Shown: positions 7,364 through 15,268 of the stretch, piece after piece
Numbering within the stretch: the stretch's first letter is position 1
How the letters are laid out: every line of letters begins with the position of its first letter
Source: Dechloromonas sp. UBA6271
GTDB taxonomy: Bacteria; Pseudomonadota; Gammaproteobacteria; Burkholderiales; Rhodocyclaceae
DNA length: 18,283 nt
NCBI GenBank assembly: GCA_002440665.1
Contig: DJUX01000029.1
Coordinates: forward strand, 1-18,283
Direction: 5' to 3'
Made by a program: the position numbers and the translations under genes
Notes under the pieces: model-generated
The model's input: the letters and a program-made list of their open reading frames with translations, nothing else
Databases searched by the model: none
What the model was told of the DNA's origin: nothing

Positions 7364-7597
7364 TCAGCCGCGCAGCCAGCCGGCGATCTCGTCCTTGCTC
7401 GGGATGCGCCCGGAGGCCCTCACCACCTCGTCGATCACCAGCGCCGGCGTCGTCATGATCGGGTAGGCCATGATCTTGTCCATCTCCTTGACGTGCTCGA
7501 AGCTCGCGTCGATGCCCAGTTCGCCCACCGCTTCGCGGGTCAGTTGCTCCAGCCGGTTGCATTTGGCGCAGCCGCTGCCGAGTATCTTGATCAACAT
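7364..7597 (-). CDS. Mini-thioredoxin (redox-active disulfide protein 2 family)
   Basis: The 77-residue protein has the active site GCAKC (Cys10, Cys13) and the cis-Pro region MTTPALVID, as in the TM0996/MTH895 family of small thioredoxin-like proteins. AAGGAG lies six bases before the ATG. It starts 15 bases after the permease stop and is surely in one operon with it. Such proteins are regularly found beside UPF0718 permeases and arsenic genes, where they may supply electrons or carry metalloid to the permease; that role is inference. The gene converges with the PliG-like gene, leaving a 16-bp gap. Confidence 0.88.
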   Translation of the reverse strand: MLIKILGSGCAKCNRLEQLTREAVGELGIDASFEHVKEMDKIMAYPIMTTPALVIDEVVRASGRIPSKDEIAGWLRG

Positions 7598-7612
7598 GTC
7601 AGACTCCTTTCT

Positions 7613-9061
7613 TCAGGCCCGGGCGCGCCGGGTCCGTTCGATGAGATGCAGGCTGGTGACCAGCAACGTCACGAAGCCAAGCACGGCCGCGCCCAGCACC
7701 AACAGCGGTGCGCCATCCGTCCACGCGCCGTAGGTCAGCCCGGCCAGCGTCGAGAACAACGCGACCAGCCCGACGTAGCTCCATGCCTTCAGCTTGCCGA
7801 TGATCGCCGCCGTGATCAGGATGCTCTGCAGCGACAGTTCAGGATCGGCCATCAGGTAGGCGATCAGCGGTCCCGGGTGCATGCCGAGCGAGAGGAACAT
7901 CTTGGCGATCGGCACTTCGACCAGGGTCGGGAAATACATGAAGACGCCGAAGACGACACCGGCCAGGTTGGCGAGCACGGTATTGGCGCCGGCCACCGTC
8001 TGAATCCATTCGGGCCGGATGAAGATGCGGATGACGCCGACCAGGAAGACGCCGACGATCAGCAGCGGAAAGATCATCTTCACGAAACGCCAGGTTTCCC
8101 ATAGCCACTGCTGCACATCCCAGGCGTCGAAACGGCGGGCCAGCGGCACCAGCAGGACGCACAGTGCGGCGACGGCAACGGTTCTTCCGGTCAACGTCAA
8201 AAACAGGCCATTTTCCGTGGCGCGCATGCCGAGGGCGGCGAAGACCAGCGTCAGCGCCGTCAGCCCGAGCGCCACCGGCGTCAGGCGGTTGAAGCCATTG
8301 TCGACCTGCCCCAGCCCGCGCCAGGCCGCCGCGCCGATCAGCCCGAGCAGGACGATCAGCGCCGCGCCCTGCAGGCTCAGACCCTCGGCGCCGATCGCTT
8401 CGTTCACCGGCACCCAGCGCTCGAGCAACGCCTGCACGGCCGCCGCGCCCGGCCACGGCAGTTCACCGCTGAACAGCTCGGTTTTCAGGAAATCCACCTT
8501 CAGCGTGCCGGCGATCAGCAATGCCACCAGCGCCCCGAGAAAAACCAGCGTGCGCCGTGAAATGCCCTCGCCGGCGGCGAAGGTCGCGCTTTCCGCCACC
8601 CGTGCCGCCTCACTGTCGCGGAAGACGATGGCCATGATCATGCCGATGCCGATGCCGAAAGACAGCGCCAGCACGATGCGGGCAATGGCGAAATCCGCCC
8701 CCAGCGCCACGCCGGTATACGACAGCGCGAGGATGTTGGCAGCCGGCGCGAAGAACAGGAAGGTGATGGCCGGCCCCAGCCCGGCGCCCTTCTTGTAGAT
8801 GCCGGCGAACAGCGGCTGGATGGTGCACGAGCACACCGCCAGCAGGCTGCCGGCGCCGGCAGCCGCCGGGTAGGACACCCATTTTGGCGCGTCCGGCCCG
8901 AGGAAGCGGATGATCGACTGCTGCGGCACCAGCGCCGACAGCGCGCCGGCGATGAAGAAGGCCGGCACCAGGCAGAGCAGCACATGCGCCGCCAAGTAGG
9001 AAGCCAGACTGGCCAGACCGCTTTGCAGGGCAGACAGCACGATATCCACAACATTCTCCAT
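7613..9061 (-). CDS. UPF0718/ArsP-type permease, long form
   Basis: This integral membrane protein of 482 residues has around ten or more hydrophobic helices and belongs to the COG0701 permease family (DUF318), which includes the organoarsenical exporter ArsP. The family cysteine motif is CSCT at 77-80 (LLAVCSCTIQPLF), followed by FFAPAANILAL in the next helix. A second repeat unit near the C-terminus carries FMYFPTLVEVPIAKMF. I chose the ATG at 9061 because the protein then begins just before the first helix. The frame is open to a TTG at 9106, and neither start has a well-spaced ribosome binding site. The substrate is unknown; trivalent arsenicals or another soft metal species are plausible given the ars operon nearby. 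Confidence 0.85.
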   Translation of the reverse strand: MENVVDIVLSALQSGLASLASYLAAHVLLCLVPAFFIAGALSALVPQQSIIRFLGPDAPKWVSYPAAAGAGSLLAVCSCTIQPLFAGIYKKGAGLGPAITFLFFAPAANILALSYTGVALGADFAIARIVLALSFGIGIGMIMAIVFRDSEAARVAESATFAAGEGISRRTLVFLGALVALLIAGTLKVDFLKTELFSGELPWPGAAAVQALLERWVPVNEAIGAEGLSLQGAALIVLLGLIGAAAWRGLGQVDNGFNRLTPVALGLTALTLVFAALGMRATENGLFLTLTGRTVAVAALCVLLVPLARRFDAWDVQQWLWETWRFVKMIFPLLIVGVFLVGVIRIFIRPEWIQTVAGANTVLANLAGVVFGVFMYFPTLVEVPIAKMFLSLGMHPGPLIAYLMADPELSLQSILITAAIIGKLKAWSYVGLVALFSTLAGLTYGAWTDGAPLLVLGAAVLGFVTLLVTSLHLIERTRRARA

Positions 9062-9139
9062 TCGGGCCGCAGTGGCCAATTTCTCCTGTCCTTGGAGACG
9101 AACCAAGGTGAAAAAGGATGCAGATCGCGCTACGTCAGC

Positions 9140-9466
9140 TCAACCGAAAATCGTGACTTTCAGCTTCTGGAGGAAGCTCAAGCTGTCCCACCAGCGCACG
9201 CCGTTTTCCCGAAAGCGCACCCCATCGGCGGTCAGCGCCAGTTTTCTGGCACCGAACTGCGTCTTGCCCTCCTCGGCGACGAAGCCGGACTCCATCAGAT
9301 AGCGGGCAATCGCCGGCTGAATCTGCTGCCCGCCGAGCGTCCACCGCGTACCGTAGCCATCGTCGCTGCCGGTCAGCATCAGGATCGGCTCGTAATTGCC
9401 CATCAGCCGAAGCACTTTCAGCGTTTCGGCGCGACTGGGGATGTCGGATGGAGGAGAGGCAGACAT
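9140..9466 (-). CDS. Small conserved-looking protein of unknown function
   Basis: I do not recognise this 108-residue product. It has no signal peptide or membrane segment. The segment QPAIARYLMESGFV, then KLALTADGVRF, has the helix-turn-strand feel of a small winged-helix domain, and the end (WWDSLSFLQKLKVTIF) is aromatic and hydrophobic. It lies 78 bp upstream of the permease in the same direction, so it may be part of that operon or regulate it. The start at 9466 (MSASPP) is chosen because upstream codons look non-coding; there is no Shine-Dalgarno. The third-position G/C bias supports a real gene. Confidence 0.55.
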   Translation of the reverse strand: MSASPPSDIPSRAETLKVLRLMGNYEPILMLTGSDDGYGTRWTLGGQQIQPAIARYLMESGFVAEEGKTQFGARKLALTADGVRFRENGVRWWDSLSFLQKLKVTIFG

Positions 9467-9616
9467 GATGCGGAGGATTATGGCGTTTTTTGGCGAGCTG
9501 CAAAATCCTATCCTCCGAAATGCAGTCTTCCGCACCGGGTTGGCGAGTGTCAGAATGAAGGTCGCCAGTATTTCCGTTACCCGACGATTACCCGGGACTA
9601 GTTATTGGAGACGACC

Positions 9617-10036
9617 ATGAATGACGATAGACAGGCAATGCCCCCACTGGGCGATTTGATAGTCGAACAGACTGCCGAAGCCGTCATCTACTCCGACCGG
9701 CAGGGCATGATCGAGCGCTGGAACGGCGCCGCCACGGCGATGTTTGGCCATACGTTCGCCGAAGCGCACGGGCAAAGCCTCGACCTGATCATCCCCGAAC
9801 ACCTGCGGGCGGCACACTGGCGCGGCTTCGACGCCGCCATGGCGAGTGGCGCGACAAGGCTGAACGGCCGCCCGACGCTGACGCGCGCCCTGCACAAATC
9901 GGGGCGCAAGCTCTATGTCGAAATGAGTTTTTCGGTGGTCGTCGATGCGGACAAGACGATTCTGGGCTCGGTCGCGATAGCGCGGGATGTGACCGAACGC
10001 ATCGAGCAAGAAAAGAAAGCCGCGCTGGGTGGCTGA
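9617..10036 (+). CDS. Stand-alone PAS domain protein
   Basis: The protein has 139 residues, nearly all of them one PAS domain with the S-box pattern: AVIYSDRQGMIERWNGAAT at about 22-40, IIPEHLRAAHWRGF (58-71) and the closing SVAIARDVTER (118-128). There is no output domain, so it must act by binding a partner or as a ligand or redox sensor. GGAG six bases before the ATG at 9617 sets the start. It is divergent from the small gene at 9140-9466 across about 150 bp. No cofactor ligand can be assigned. Confidence 0.85.
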   Translation: MNDDRQAMPPLGDLIVEQTAEAVIYSDRQGMIERWNGAATAMFGHTFAEAHGQSLDLIIPEHLRAAHWRGFDAAMASGATRLNGRPTLTRALHKSGRKLYVEMSFSVVVDADKTILGSVAIARDVTERIEQEKKAALGG

Positions 10037-10064
10037 GCAAGTGGCCGCCGGAGGCGAATCAGTC

Positions 10065-10118
10065 ATGTTGCCGTGCATGAACATGAATATATTGCGCGAG
10101 CCATGGCGATGGGCGTGA
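10065..10118 (+). CDS. Possible 17-residue leader ORF before the exonuclease
   Basis: An ATG at 10065 has a good GGAGG (10050-10054) ten bases upstream and opens a 17-codon frame that ends at TGA 10116-10118, ten bases past the exonuclease ATG at 10109. The exonuclease ATG itself has no Shine-Dalgarno. Coupled reinitiation is therefore possible. The peptide has no recognisable sequence, and coding is unproven. Confidence 0.25.
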   Translation: MLPCMNMNILREPWRWA

Positions 10119-10672
10119 TCGAAATCTACGTCAGCACGGACGTCGAAACCGACGGCCCCATCGCCGGGAGGCATTCGATGCTGAGCATCGGCTCCGCCGC
10201 CTATGATGCCGACAAGCGTCTGCTGGGATCGTTTTCCGCCAATCTGGAGACCTTGCCCGGCGCGCTGCCGGACCCGACGACCGCCGCCTGGTGGGCGACG
10301 CAGCCGGAGGCATGGGCGGCCTGCCGGCAGGACATGGAATCTCCCCGCATCGTCATGGAACGCTACCTCGCATGGCTCAAGTCGCTGCCCGGCCGGCCGG
10401 TTTTCGTGGCCTACCCGAGCGCCTTCGATTTTCCCTTCGTCTATTGGTACCTGATGGAATTCGTCGGCGAAAACCCCTTCGGTTATTCGGTCATCGATAT
10501 CAAGACCTACGCCATGGCACTGCTGCGCCAGCCTTACCGAGCCTGCAGCAAACAGGCAATGCCGCCCGACTGGTTCGACGCTGCGCCGCATACCCACGTG
10601 GCGATCGACGATGCGATCGAGCAGGGCCGGCTGTTCTGCAACATGCTGAAGGCAAATCTTGCTGCCGGATAA
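10109..10672 (+). CDS. DEDDh-family 3'-5' exonuclease
   Basis: The 187-residue protein has the exonuclease core of the RNase T/DnaQ superfamily. Exo I is STDVETDGP with Asp11 and Glu13, exo II is FVAYPSAFDFPF with Asp107, and exo III is HTHVAIDDAIEQG with His163 and Asp168. These acids would bind two metal ions and cut single nucleotides from the 3' end of RNA or DNA. There is no extra domain. The ATG at 10109 is chosen because the fold begins just after it; in-frame GTG at 10073 is possible. The GGAGG at 10050 is too far for either start but fits a short leader ORF. The nucleic acid substrate is unknown. Confidence 0.82.
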   Translation: MGVIEIYVSTDVETDGPIAGRHSMLSIGSAAYDADKRLLGSFSANLETLPGALPDPTTAAWWATQPEAWAACRQDMESPRIVMERYLAWLKSLPGRPVFVAYPSAFDFPFVYWYLMEFVGENPFGYSVIDIKTYAMALLRQPYRACSKQAMPPDWFDAAPHTHVAIDDAIEQGRLFCNMLKANLAAG

Positions 10673-10736
10673 AGGAGCGCCGTCCGGTAAAAGTCCGAAT
10701 ATCCTTCAAAAATCGACAAATTGCGCAGGAGACAAC

Positions 10737-11198
10737 ATGCAGGCCTTTCAGGATTTTTACCCGGAAAACGTCGCCCACTGCTACGGCTGCGGCCGGCTGA
10801 ACGGGCACGGCCACCAGATCAAGACCTACTGGGAAGGCGACGAAAGCGTCACCCGCTTCCGGCCGCAGCCCTACCACACGGCCATTCCCGGCTTCGTCTA
10901 TGGTGGCCTGCTCGCCTCGCTGATCGACTGCCACGGCACCGGCACGGCGGCGGCCGCGATGTACCGCGCCGAGAACCGGCCGCTGGACAGCCTGCCGGCC
11001 TTCCGCTTCGTCACCGGCTCGCTGCAGGTCAGCTACCTGAAGCCGACGCCGCTCGGCCCGGAACTTGAAATTCGCGGCCGGGTGAAGGAGATCAAGGGAC
11101 GCAAGGTGGTCGTCGAGGCGACGGTCTACGCCAACGGCGAGGCGACGGCACGCGGCGAGGTGGTCGCGCTGCAGATGCCGGAGAGCTTCACGGCGTAG
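10737..11198 (+). CDS. PaaI-type hotdog-fold acyl-CoA thioesterase
   Basis: The 153-residue protein has a hotdog thioesterase core: PGFVYGGLLASLIDCHG at about 51-67 holds the helix with the catalytic acid, and SYLKPTPLGPELEIRGRV (about 100-117) is the typical central strand pair. The N-terminus has a CYGCG pair (Cys15, Cys18) seen in a subgroup of this family, possibly structural. It would hydrolyse an acyl- or aryl-CoA. AGGAG five bases before the ATG sets the start. It ends two bases from the stop of the convergent thioredoxin gene. Confidence 0.85.
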   Translation: MQAFQDFYPENVAHCYGCGRLNGHGHQIKTYWEGDESVTRFRPQPYHTAIPGFVYGGLLASLIDCHGTGTAAAAMYRAENRPLDSLPAFRFVTGSLQVSYLKPTPLGPELEIRGRVKEIKGRKVVVEATVYANGEATARGEVVALQMPESFTA

Positions 11199-11200
11199 CT

Positions 11201-11431
11201 TTAAAACCAGCCGGCGATCTTGCTCCGATCCGGGATCCCGCCAGCGTGAACCACCTTGCCGTCGACCACCACGCCCGGCGTGGACATCACGCCGTACTTC
11301 ATGATCTCCGGCAGTTCTTCGACCTTGGTGAGGGTAATGGCAACGCCCCTGGCGGCAGCCACTTCCTCGATCAGCTTGATGGTGTTGCGGCAGTTGGCAC
11401 AACCGGTACCGAGAACCTTGATGTCTTTCAT
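11201..11431 (-). CDS. Mini-thioredoxin, second copy
   Basis: The 76-residue protein has the active site GCANC (Cys11, Cys14) and the cis-Pro loop MSTPGVVVDGKVV, of the same TM0996-like family as the gene at 7364-7597 but clearly diverged from it. It begins 21 bases after the permease stop with only a weak GGA ribosome signal, so it is probably co-transcribed and perhaps co-translated. It is the last gene of the metal block that starts at arsR. A redox or metal-transfer role for the neighbouring permease is inferred. Confidence 0.88.
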   Translation of the reverse strand: MKDIKVLGTGCANCRNTIKLIEEVAAARGVAITLTKVEELPEIMKYGVMSTPGVVVDGKVVHAGGIPDRSKIAGWF

Positions 11432-11452
11432 GATTTTTTCCAGTGCCTGTTT

Positions 11453-12508
11453 TCAGAGAACCGAGTTGAACACGTAGCCGACCAGCAAAATGCCGCTGGC
11501 CACCACCCCGACAAAGGTGGCGATCAGGGGAATCCGCAATACTTTGCGCAGGATGACCATCTCGGGCAGCGACAAGGCGATGACGCTCATCATGAACGCG
11601 AGCACCGTGCCCAGCGCTGCGCCCTTGCCGATCAGGGCCTCGACGATGGGAATGACGCCCGCCGCGTTGGTATACATCGGCACACCCATTGCAACAGCTA
11701 CCGGCAGCGACCACCACGGCGCATCCTTGCCCATGATCGAGGCCATGAAGTCCTGCGGCACGTAGCCATGAATCGCCGCTCCAATGGCGATGCCCCCCAT
11801 GATGTAGGGCCAGACCTTGCCGACGATTTCCTTCACGTGGCGGCCGCCAGCTTGGAAACGTTCGAGCCAGGTCCAGGTTTCCCCTGCCCTTTCCGGGGCT
11901 TCCCCGGCGTGAATGGCCTGCACCCAGTCTTCGAGGTAGCGTTCCATCTTCAACTTGCCGATGATCAGACCGGAAATGATGGCCACGAACAGACCCAGGC
12001 CAAGATAGAGCGCCGCCACTTTCCAGCCGAACATCCCGAACAGCAGCGCCAAGGCCACTTCGTTGACCATCGGTGCCGAGATCAGGAAGGAAAAGGTCAC
12101 ACCCAGCGGCACCCCGGCCGACAGGAATCCAATGAACAGCGGAATCGCCGAGCAGGAGCAGAAAGGTGTCACGATGCCCAGCGATGCCGCCAGCACGTTA
12201 CCGACACCGACGCGCTTTCCGGAAAGCAAAGCCCGGGTACGCTCGGGCGAGAAAAAGGTCTGGATCACCCCCATGAAGAAAACGATGCCGGTCAGCAGCA
12301 GCAACACCTTGGGTGTGTCGTAGAAAAAGAAATGCACCGCCTCGCCGAGATGGTTGCCATGGCTGAGGCCAAGGAGTCCGATCACTGCATCGGCGAAATT
12401 GGTGAGTTGGCTGTAGGCCAGCACCCATAGCACAGCACCAACAAGCAGGCCGGCTATCCAGGCGCTCAAGGAAAGCGGTTTAGGTTCGGCAAGGGTTGAG
12501 GTATTCAT
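11453..12508 (-). CDS. UPF0718/ArsP-type permease, short form
   Basis: The 351-residue membrane protein of the COG0701 family has about eight to ten helices. The metal-type motif is PFCSCSAIPLF (115-125), followed by FLISAPMVNEVALALLFGMFGW. The second half repeats the theme with MYTNAAGVIPIVEALIGKG and ALSLPEMVILRKVL. A cytoplasmic loop lies between (about 175-215). Relatives include ArsP, which exports trivalent organoarsenicals. It is only distantly related to the long-form permease at 7613. The ATG at 12508 is chosen; the ATG at 12529 is also possible, and neither has a Shine-Dalgarno. A 138-bp gap separates it from the CDF gene upstream. Confidence 0.87.
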   Translation of the reverse strand: MNTSTLAEPKPLSLSAWIAGLLVGAVLWVLAYSQLTNFADAVIGLLGLSHGNHLGEAVHFFFYDTPKVLLLLTGIVFFMGVIQTFFSPERTRALLSGKRVGVGNVLAASLGIVTPFCSCSAIPLFIGFLSAGVPLGVTFSFLISAPMVNEVALALLFGMFGWKVAALYLGLGLFVAIISGLIIGKLKMERYLEDWVQAIHAGEAPERAGETWTWLERFQAGGRHVKEIVGKVWPYIMGGIAIGAAIHGYVPQDFMASIMGKDAPWWSLPVAVAMGVPMYTNAAGVIPIVEALIGKGAALGTVLAFMMSVIALSLPEMVILRKVLRIPLIATFVGVVASGILLVGYVFNSVL

Positions 12509-12646
12509 CTTTTGGTTCAGTTTGTGCATTGGGGTGATGCCGCTACCTGTGCAGGGAATCCAATGAAAATCCCTTCCTGTGTTTAGTAGACGATGCGCTC
12601 GCAAAAAAGATGCAGCAAGGCCGCGGCTCGTCTCGAGCAATCAAGC

Positions 12647-13564
12647 TCAGCGTGGCGTGAACCGGATGACTTGCTCCTCCGTTCCCGAGGTTTCCGCCTG
12701 GAACGTGACATGCGCGATCCCTTCGTGCTGCGCAATCTCGGTCAATGCGCCCAGGATACGTGGCCAGGAAGCGAGATCAACGATGCGGACATGGGCGGAA
12801 AGCGCCATTCTCTCGGCGCCAATCGGCCAGACGTGGAGATCGTGAATATCCTTGACGCCGGGGATGCCGGCCAGTTCCCGACCAAGTTCATCGAGGTCGA
12901 TATGGGGCGGCACGCCGTCCAGCACGCCATGCAAGGCCTCCTTCAGCAGACGAACGCTCGACGCCAGGATGAGTCCGCCGATCAACAGCGACAGCAGCGG
13001 GTCAATCGGTGTCCAGCCGGTGAAATAGATGACGGCACCGGCAATGATTGCCGCAACCGAGCCCAGCACATCGCCCATGACATGCAGCAGCGCGCCACGG
13101 ACGTTGAGGCTCTGTTCGCCGCGGGAGAGCATCCAGGCTACCACCAGGTTCACCAGCAAGCCGAGCATTGCGACGATCCCGACCAGCGCGCCATCGATGC
13201 TGGCGGGTGATTGCAGCCGCTGCCAGGCTTCCGCGCCGATGCCGAAAACCACGGCCAGCATGGCGAGCGCATTGACCAGGGCGGCCAGCAATTCCGCCTT
13301 GCCCAGGCCGTAGCTATGGCGCCGGCTCGGCGGCAACGAAGCCAGCCAGGCGGCCAGCGCCGACAGCCCCAGCGCGGCGCCATCGGTCACCATATGGCCG
13401 GCGTCGGCAAGCAGCGCGAGCGACCCCGCCCGCCAACCGGCCAGCAACTCGACCATGGCAAACCCCAGCGTCAGGGCGAGGGCAAAGATCAGGACTCGAC
13501 CGCTTGCCCGGTGGGCATGGCCATGTTCATGATCATGCCCGGCTTGGTGTGGAGTGATCGGCAT
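12647..13564 (-). CDS. CDF-family cation efflux transporter (zinc type)
   Basis: The 305-residue protein has a His-rich cytoplasmic N-terminus (HQAGHDHEHGHAH, 6-18), six predicted helices and a C-terminal ferredoxin-like domain (about 215-305) with GVKDIHDLHVWPIG. The transport site is HMVTD (His57, Asp61) plus HVMGD (His161, Asp165), the HD-HD set typical of Zn/Cd exporters such as ZitB and CzcD. It exchanges cytoplasmic metal for protons. It follows the ECF sigma gene by 74 bases in the same direction. The start has no well-placed ribosome site. Confidence 0.93.
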   Translation of the reverse strand: MPITPHQAGHDHEHGHAHRASGRVLIFALALTLGFAMVELLAGWRAGSLALLADAGHMVTDGAALGLSALAAWLASLPPSRRHSYGLGKAELLAALVNALAMLAVVFGIGAEAWQRLQSPASIDGALVGIVAMLGLLVNLVVAWMLSRGEQSLNVRGALLHVMGDVLGSVAAIIAGAVIYFTGWTPIDPLLSLLIGGLILASSVRLLKEALHGVLDGVPPHIDLDELGRELAGIPGVKDIHDLHVWPIGAERMALSAHVRIVDLASWPRILGALTEIAQHEGIAHVTFQAETSGTEEQVIRFTPR

Positions 13565-13638
13565 GGTGATTCGGAATCGTCTCCAGACTGTTTCAGTTTA
13601 ACGGCCGCCGCTGGATGGCCCGCGACGGCTGCGCATTA

Positions 13639-14214
13639 TCAGTTTGTATCAGGCGCATCCGGCAAGGGCGGCCGGGGAACGAAACAGCAGACATCCCCAT
13701 TGTTGTCGAAGCGGACCTGACAAGCACTGACCAGCCGCTCACGCAGGCGCAGACGGGCACGCTGGATTCTGGATTTTGCCCCCGGCAAGGAAATCTTGAG
13801 TTTGTCGGCCAATGCCTGCTGCGAGTTTCCTTCTATGTCGCAAAAAGTAATTGCCAGCCTGTCCTCGGCCGAAAGTTCAGACAGCACCCTGGGCAGGCAC
13901 TGACTCAAGCCATCGACTGCCGGCGTTTCTTCAGGCGACACCTCGGGGATATCGTCCGGCAGGGTCAGATGCTCGCGGCCATGCCGAAAGCGATCAGCCA
14001 GCGCGTTGCGCGCGACGTGGAAAAACCAGGCTCGCGGCTGGTCGACCGCAGCAAAGGCCGCACCCTGGCGCAAGGCCTTGATGAAGACTTCCTGCAGCAG
14101 TTCCTCGGCATCCTCGGGCCGGGCGCAGCGGTGGCGCAGATAGCCGTGCAGTTCGCCGGCGCAGGCATCCCACGCCGCCAGCAAACAATTCGCCGCCGGC
14201 TCAGGCGCGCTCAT
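13639..14214 (-). CDS. ECF sigma factor (SigZ-like) with cysteine-containing tail
   Basis: The 191-residue sigma-70 family protein has region 2 at about 20-85 (ELHGYLRHRCARPEDAEELLQEVF, then AWFFHVARNALADRFRHGR) and region 4 at about 112-162 (LSELSAEDRLAITFCDIEG, then SLPGAKSRIQRARLRLRERL). A tail of about 27 residues after region 4 has Cys165, Cys176 and Cys177. I chose the ATG at 14214, which overlaps the acr3 stop by 14 bases; an in-frame start at 14238 is further inside acr3. No anti-sigma factor gene is adjacent. The overlap ties its synthesis to the arsenic operon, so it may turn on further metal genes, perhaps including the CDF and permease genes. Direct metal sensing by the tail is inference. 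Confidence 0.88.
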   Translation of the reverse strand: MSAPEPAANCLLAAWDACAGELHGYLRHRCARPEDAEELLQEVFIKALRQGAAFAAVDQPRAWFFHVARNALADRFRHGREHLTLPDDIPEVSPEETPAVDGLSQCLPRVLSELSAEDRLAITFCDIEGNSQQALADKLKISLPGAKSRIQRARLRLRERLVSACQVRFDNNGDVCCFVPRPPLPDAPDTN

Positions 14215-15268
14215 ACCAGCCCTTGCTGGCATTGACAACGCGCACCACCAGCAGCATCACCGGCACCTCGATCAGCACGCCGACCACCGTCGCCAGCGCC
14301 GCGCCCGATTCGAAGCCGAACAGGCTGATCGCCGCCGCCACCGCCAGTTCGAAGAAATTGGAAGCGCCGATCAGCGCCGACGGGCAGGCGATGTTGTGTT
14401 TCTCGCCGACCACGCGGTTGAGCCAGTAGGCGAGCGCCGAGTTGAAGAAGACCTGGATCAGGATCGGCACCGCCAGCAGCGCGATGACCAGCGGCTGGCG
14501 CAGGATGGCCTCGCCCTGGAAGGCGAAGAGCAGCACCAGCGTGGCGAGCAGCGCGCTGATCGACCACGGGCCGATTTTCGCCAGCGCCGCGCCGAAGGCC
14601 GCCTGGCCGCGCGCCAGCAGCGCCTTGCGCCACCATTGGGCGAGCGCCACCGGGATGACGATGTAGAGCACGACCGAGATCAGCAGCGTGTCCCATGGTA
14701 CGGTGATGGCCGAGAGGCCGAGCAGGAAGGCGACCAGCGGCGCGAAGGCGAAGACCATGATGGCGTCGTTGACCGCCACCTGCGACAGCGTGAACAGCGG
14801 GTCGCCGTTCGACAGCCGGCTCCAGACAAAGACCATCGCAGTACACGGCGCCGCCGCCAGCAAAACCAGGCCGGCGATGTAGCTGTCGAGCTGTTCGGCC
14901 GGCAGCCAGGGCGCGAACAGCTGGCGGATGAACAGCCAGCCGAGGAAGGCCATCGAGAAGGGCTTGACCAGCCAGTTGACGAACAGCGTGACGCCGATGC
15001 CGCGCACGTGCTGCCTGACTTCGTGCAGCGCGCCGAAGTCGACCTTGACCAGCATCGGGATGATCATCACCCAGATCAGCAGGCCGACCGGTAGATTGAC
15101 CTGCGCGACTTCCATGCGGCCGATCGCCTGGAAGACGCCCGGCATGGCCTGGCCGAAGGCGATGCCGGCGACGATGCAGGTGAAGACCCAGAGCGACAAA
15201 TAGCGCTCGAAGGTGCTCATCGGCGCAACGGCAGCCCGTTTCAGCGTGACTTCGCACTGCGCGCTCAT
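14201..15268 (-). CDS. acr3: Arsenite efflux permease Acr3
   Basis: The 355-residue protein has ten predicted helices of the Acr3/BART family, a carrier that expels As(III) using the proton gradient. The conserved cysteine lies in AAAPCTAMVFVWS (Cys142), and the C-terminal half carries GASNFFELAVAAAISLFG with the family Glu. The start overlaps the arsC stop by ATGA, and GAGG lies seven bases upstream. A second ATG at residue 17 (MSTFERYLSLW) is where many homologs begin, but it lacks a ribosome site. The end overlaps the sigma gene by 14 bases. Confidence 0.94.
   Translation of the reverse strand: MSAQCEVTLKRAAVAPMSTFERYLSLWVFTCIVAGIAFGQAMPGVFQAIGRMEVAQVNLPVGLLIWVMIIPMLVKVDFGALHEVRQHVRGIGVTLFVNWLVKPFSMAFLGWLFIRQLFAPWLPAEQLDSYIAGLVLLAAAPCTAMVFVWSRLSNGDPLFTLSQVAVNDAIMVFAFAPLVAFLLGLSAITVPWDTLLISVVLYIVIPVALAQWWRKALLARGQAAFGAALAKIGPWSISALLATLVLLFAFQGEAILRQPLVIALLAVPILIQVFFNSALAYWLNRVVGEKHNIACPSALIGASNFFELAVAAAISLFGFESGAALATVVGVLIEVPVMLLVVRVVNASKGWYERA

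Noticed and set aside
12626..12638. Hairpin GCTCG-TCT-CGAGC between the permease and CDF genes
   Set aside because: Short stem and no U-tract; not a convincing terminator.
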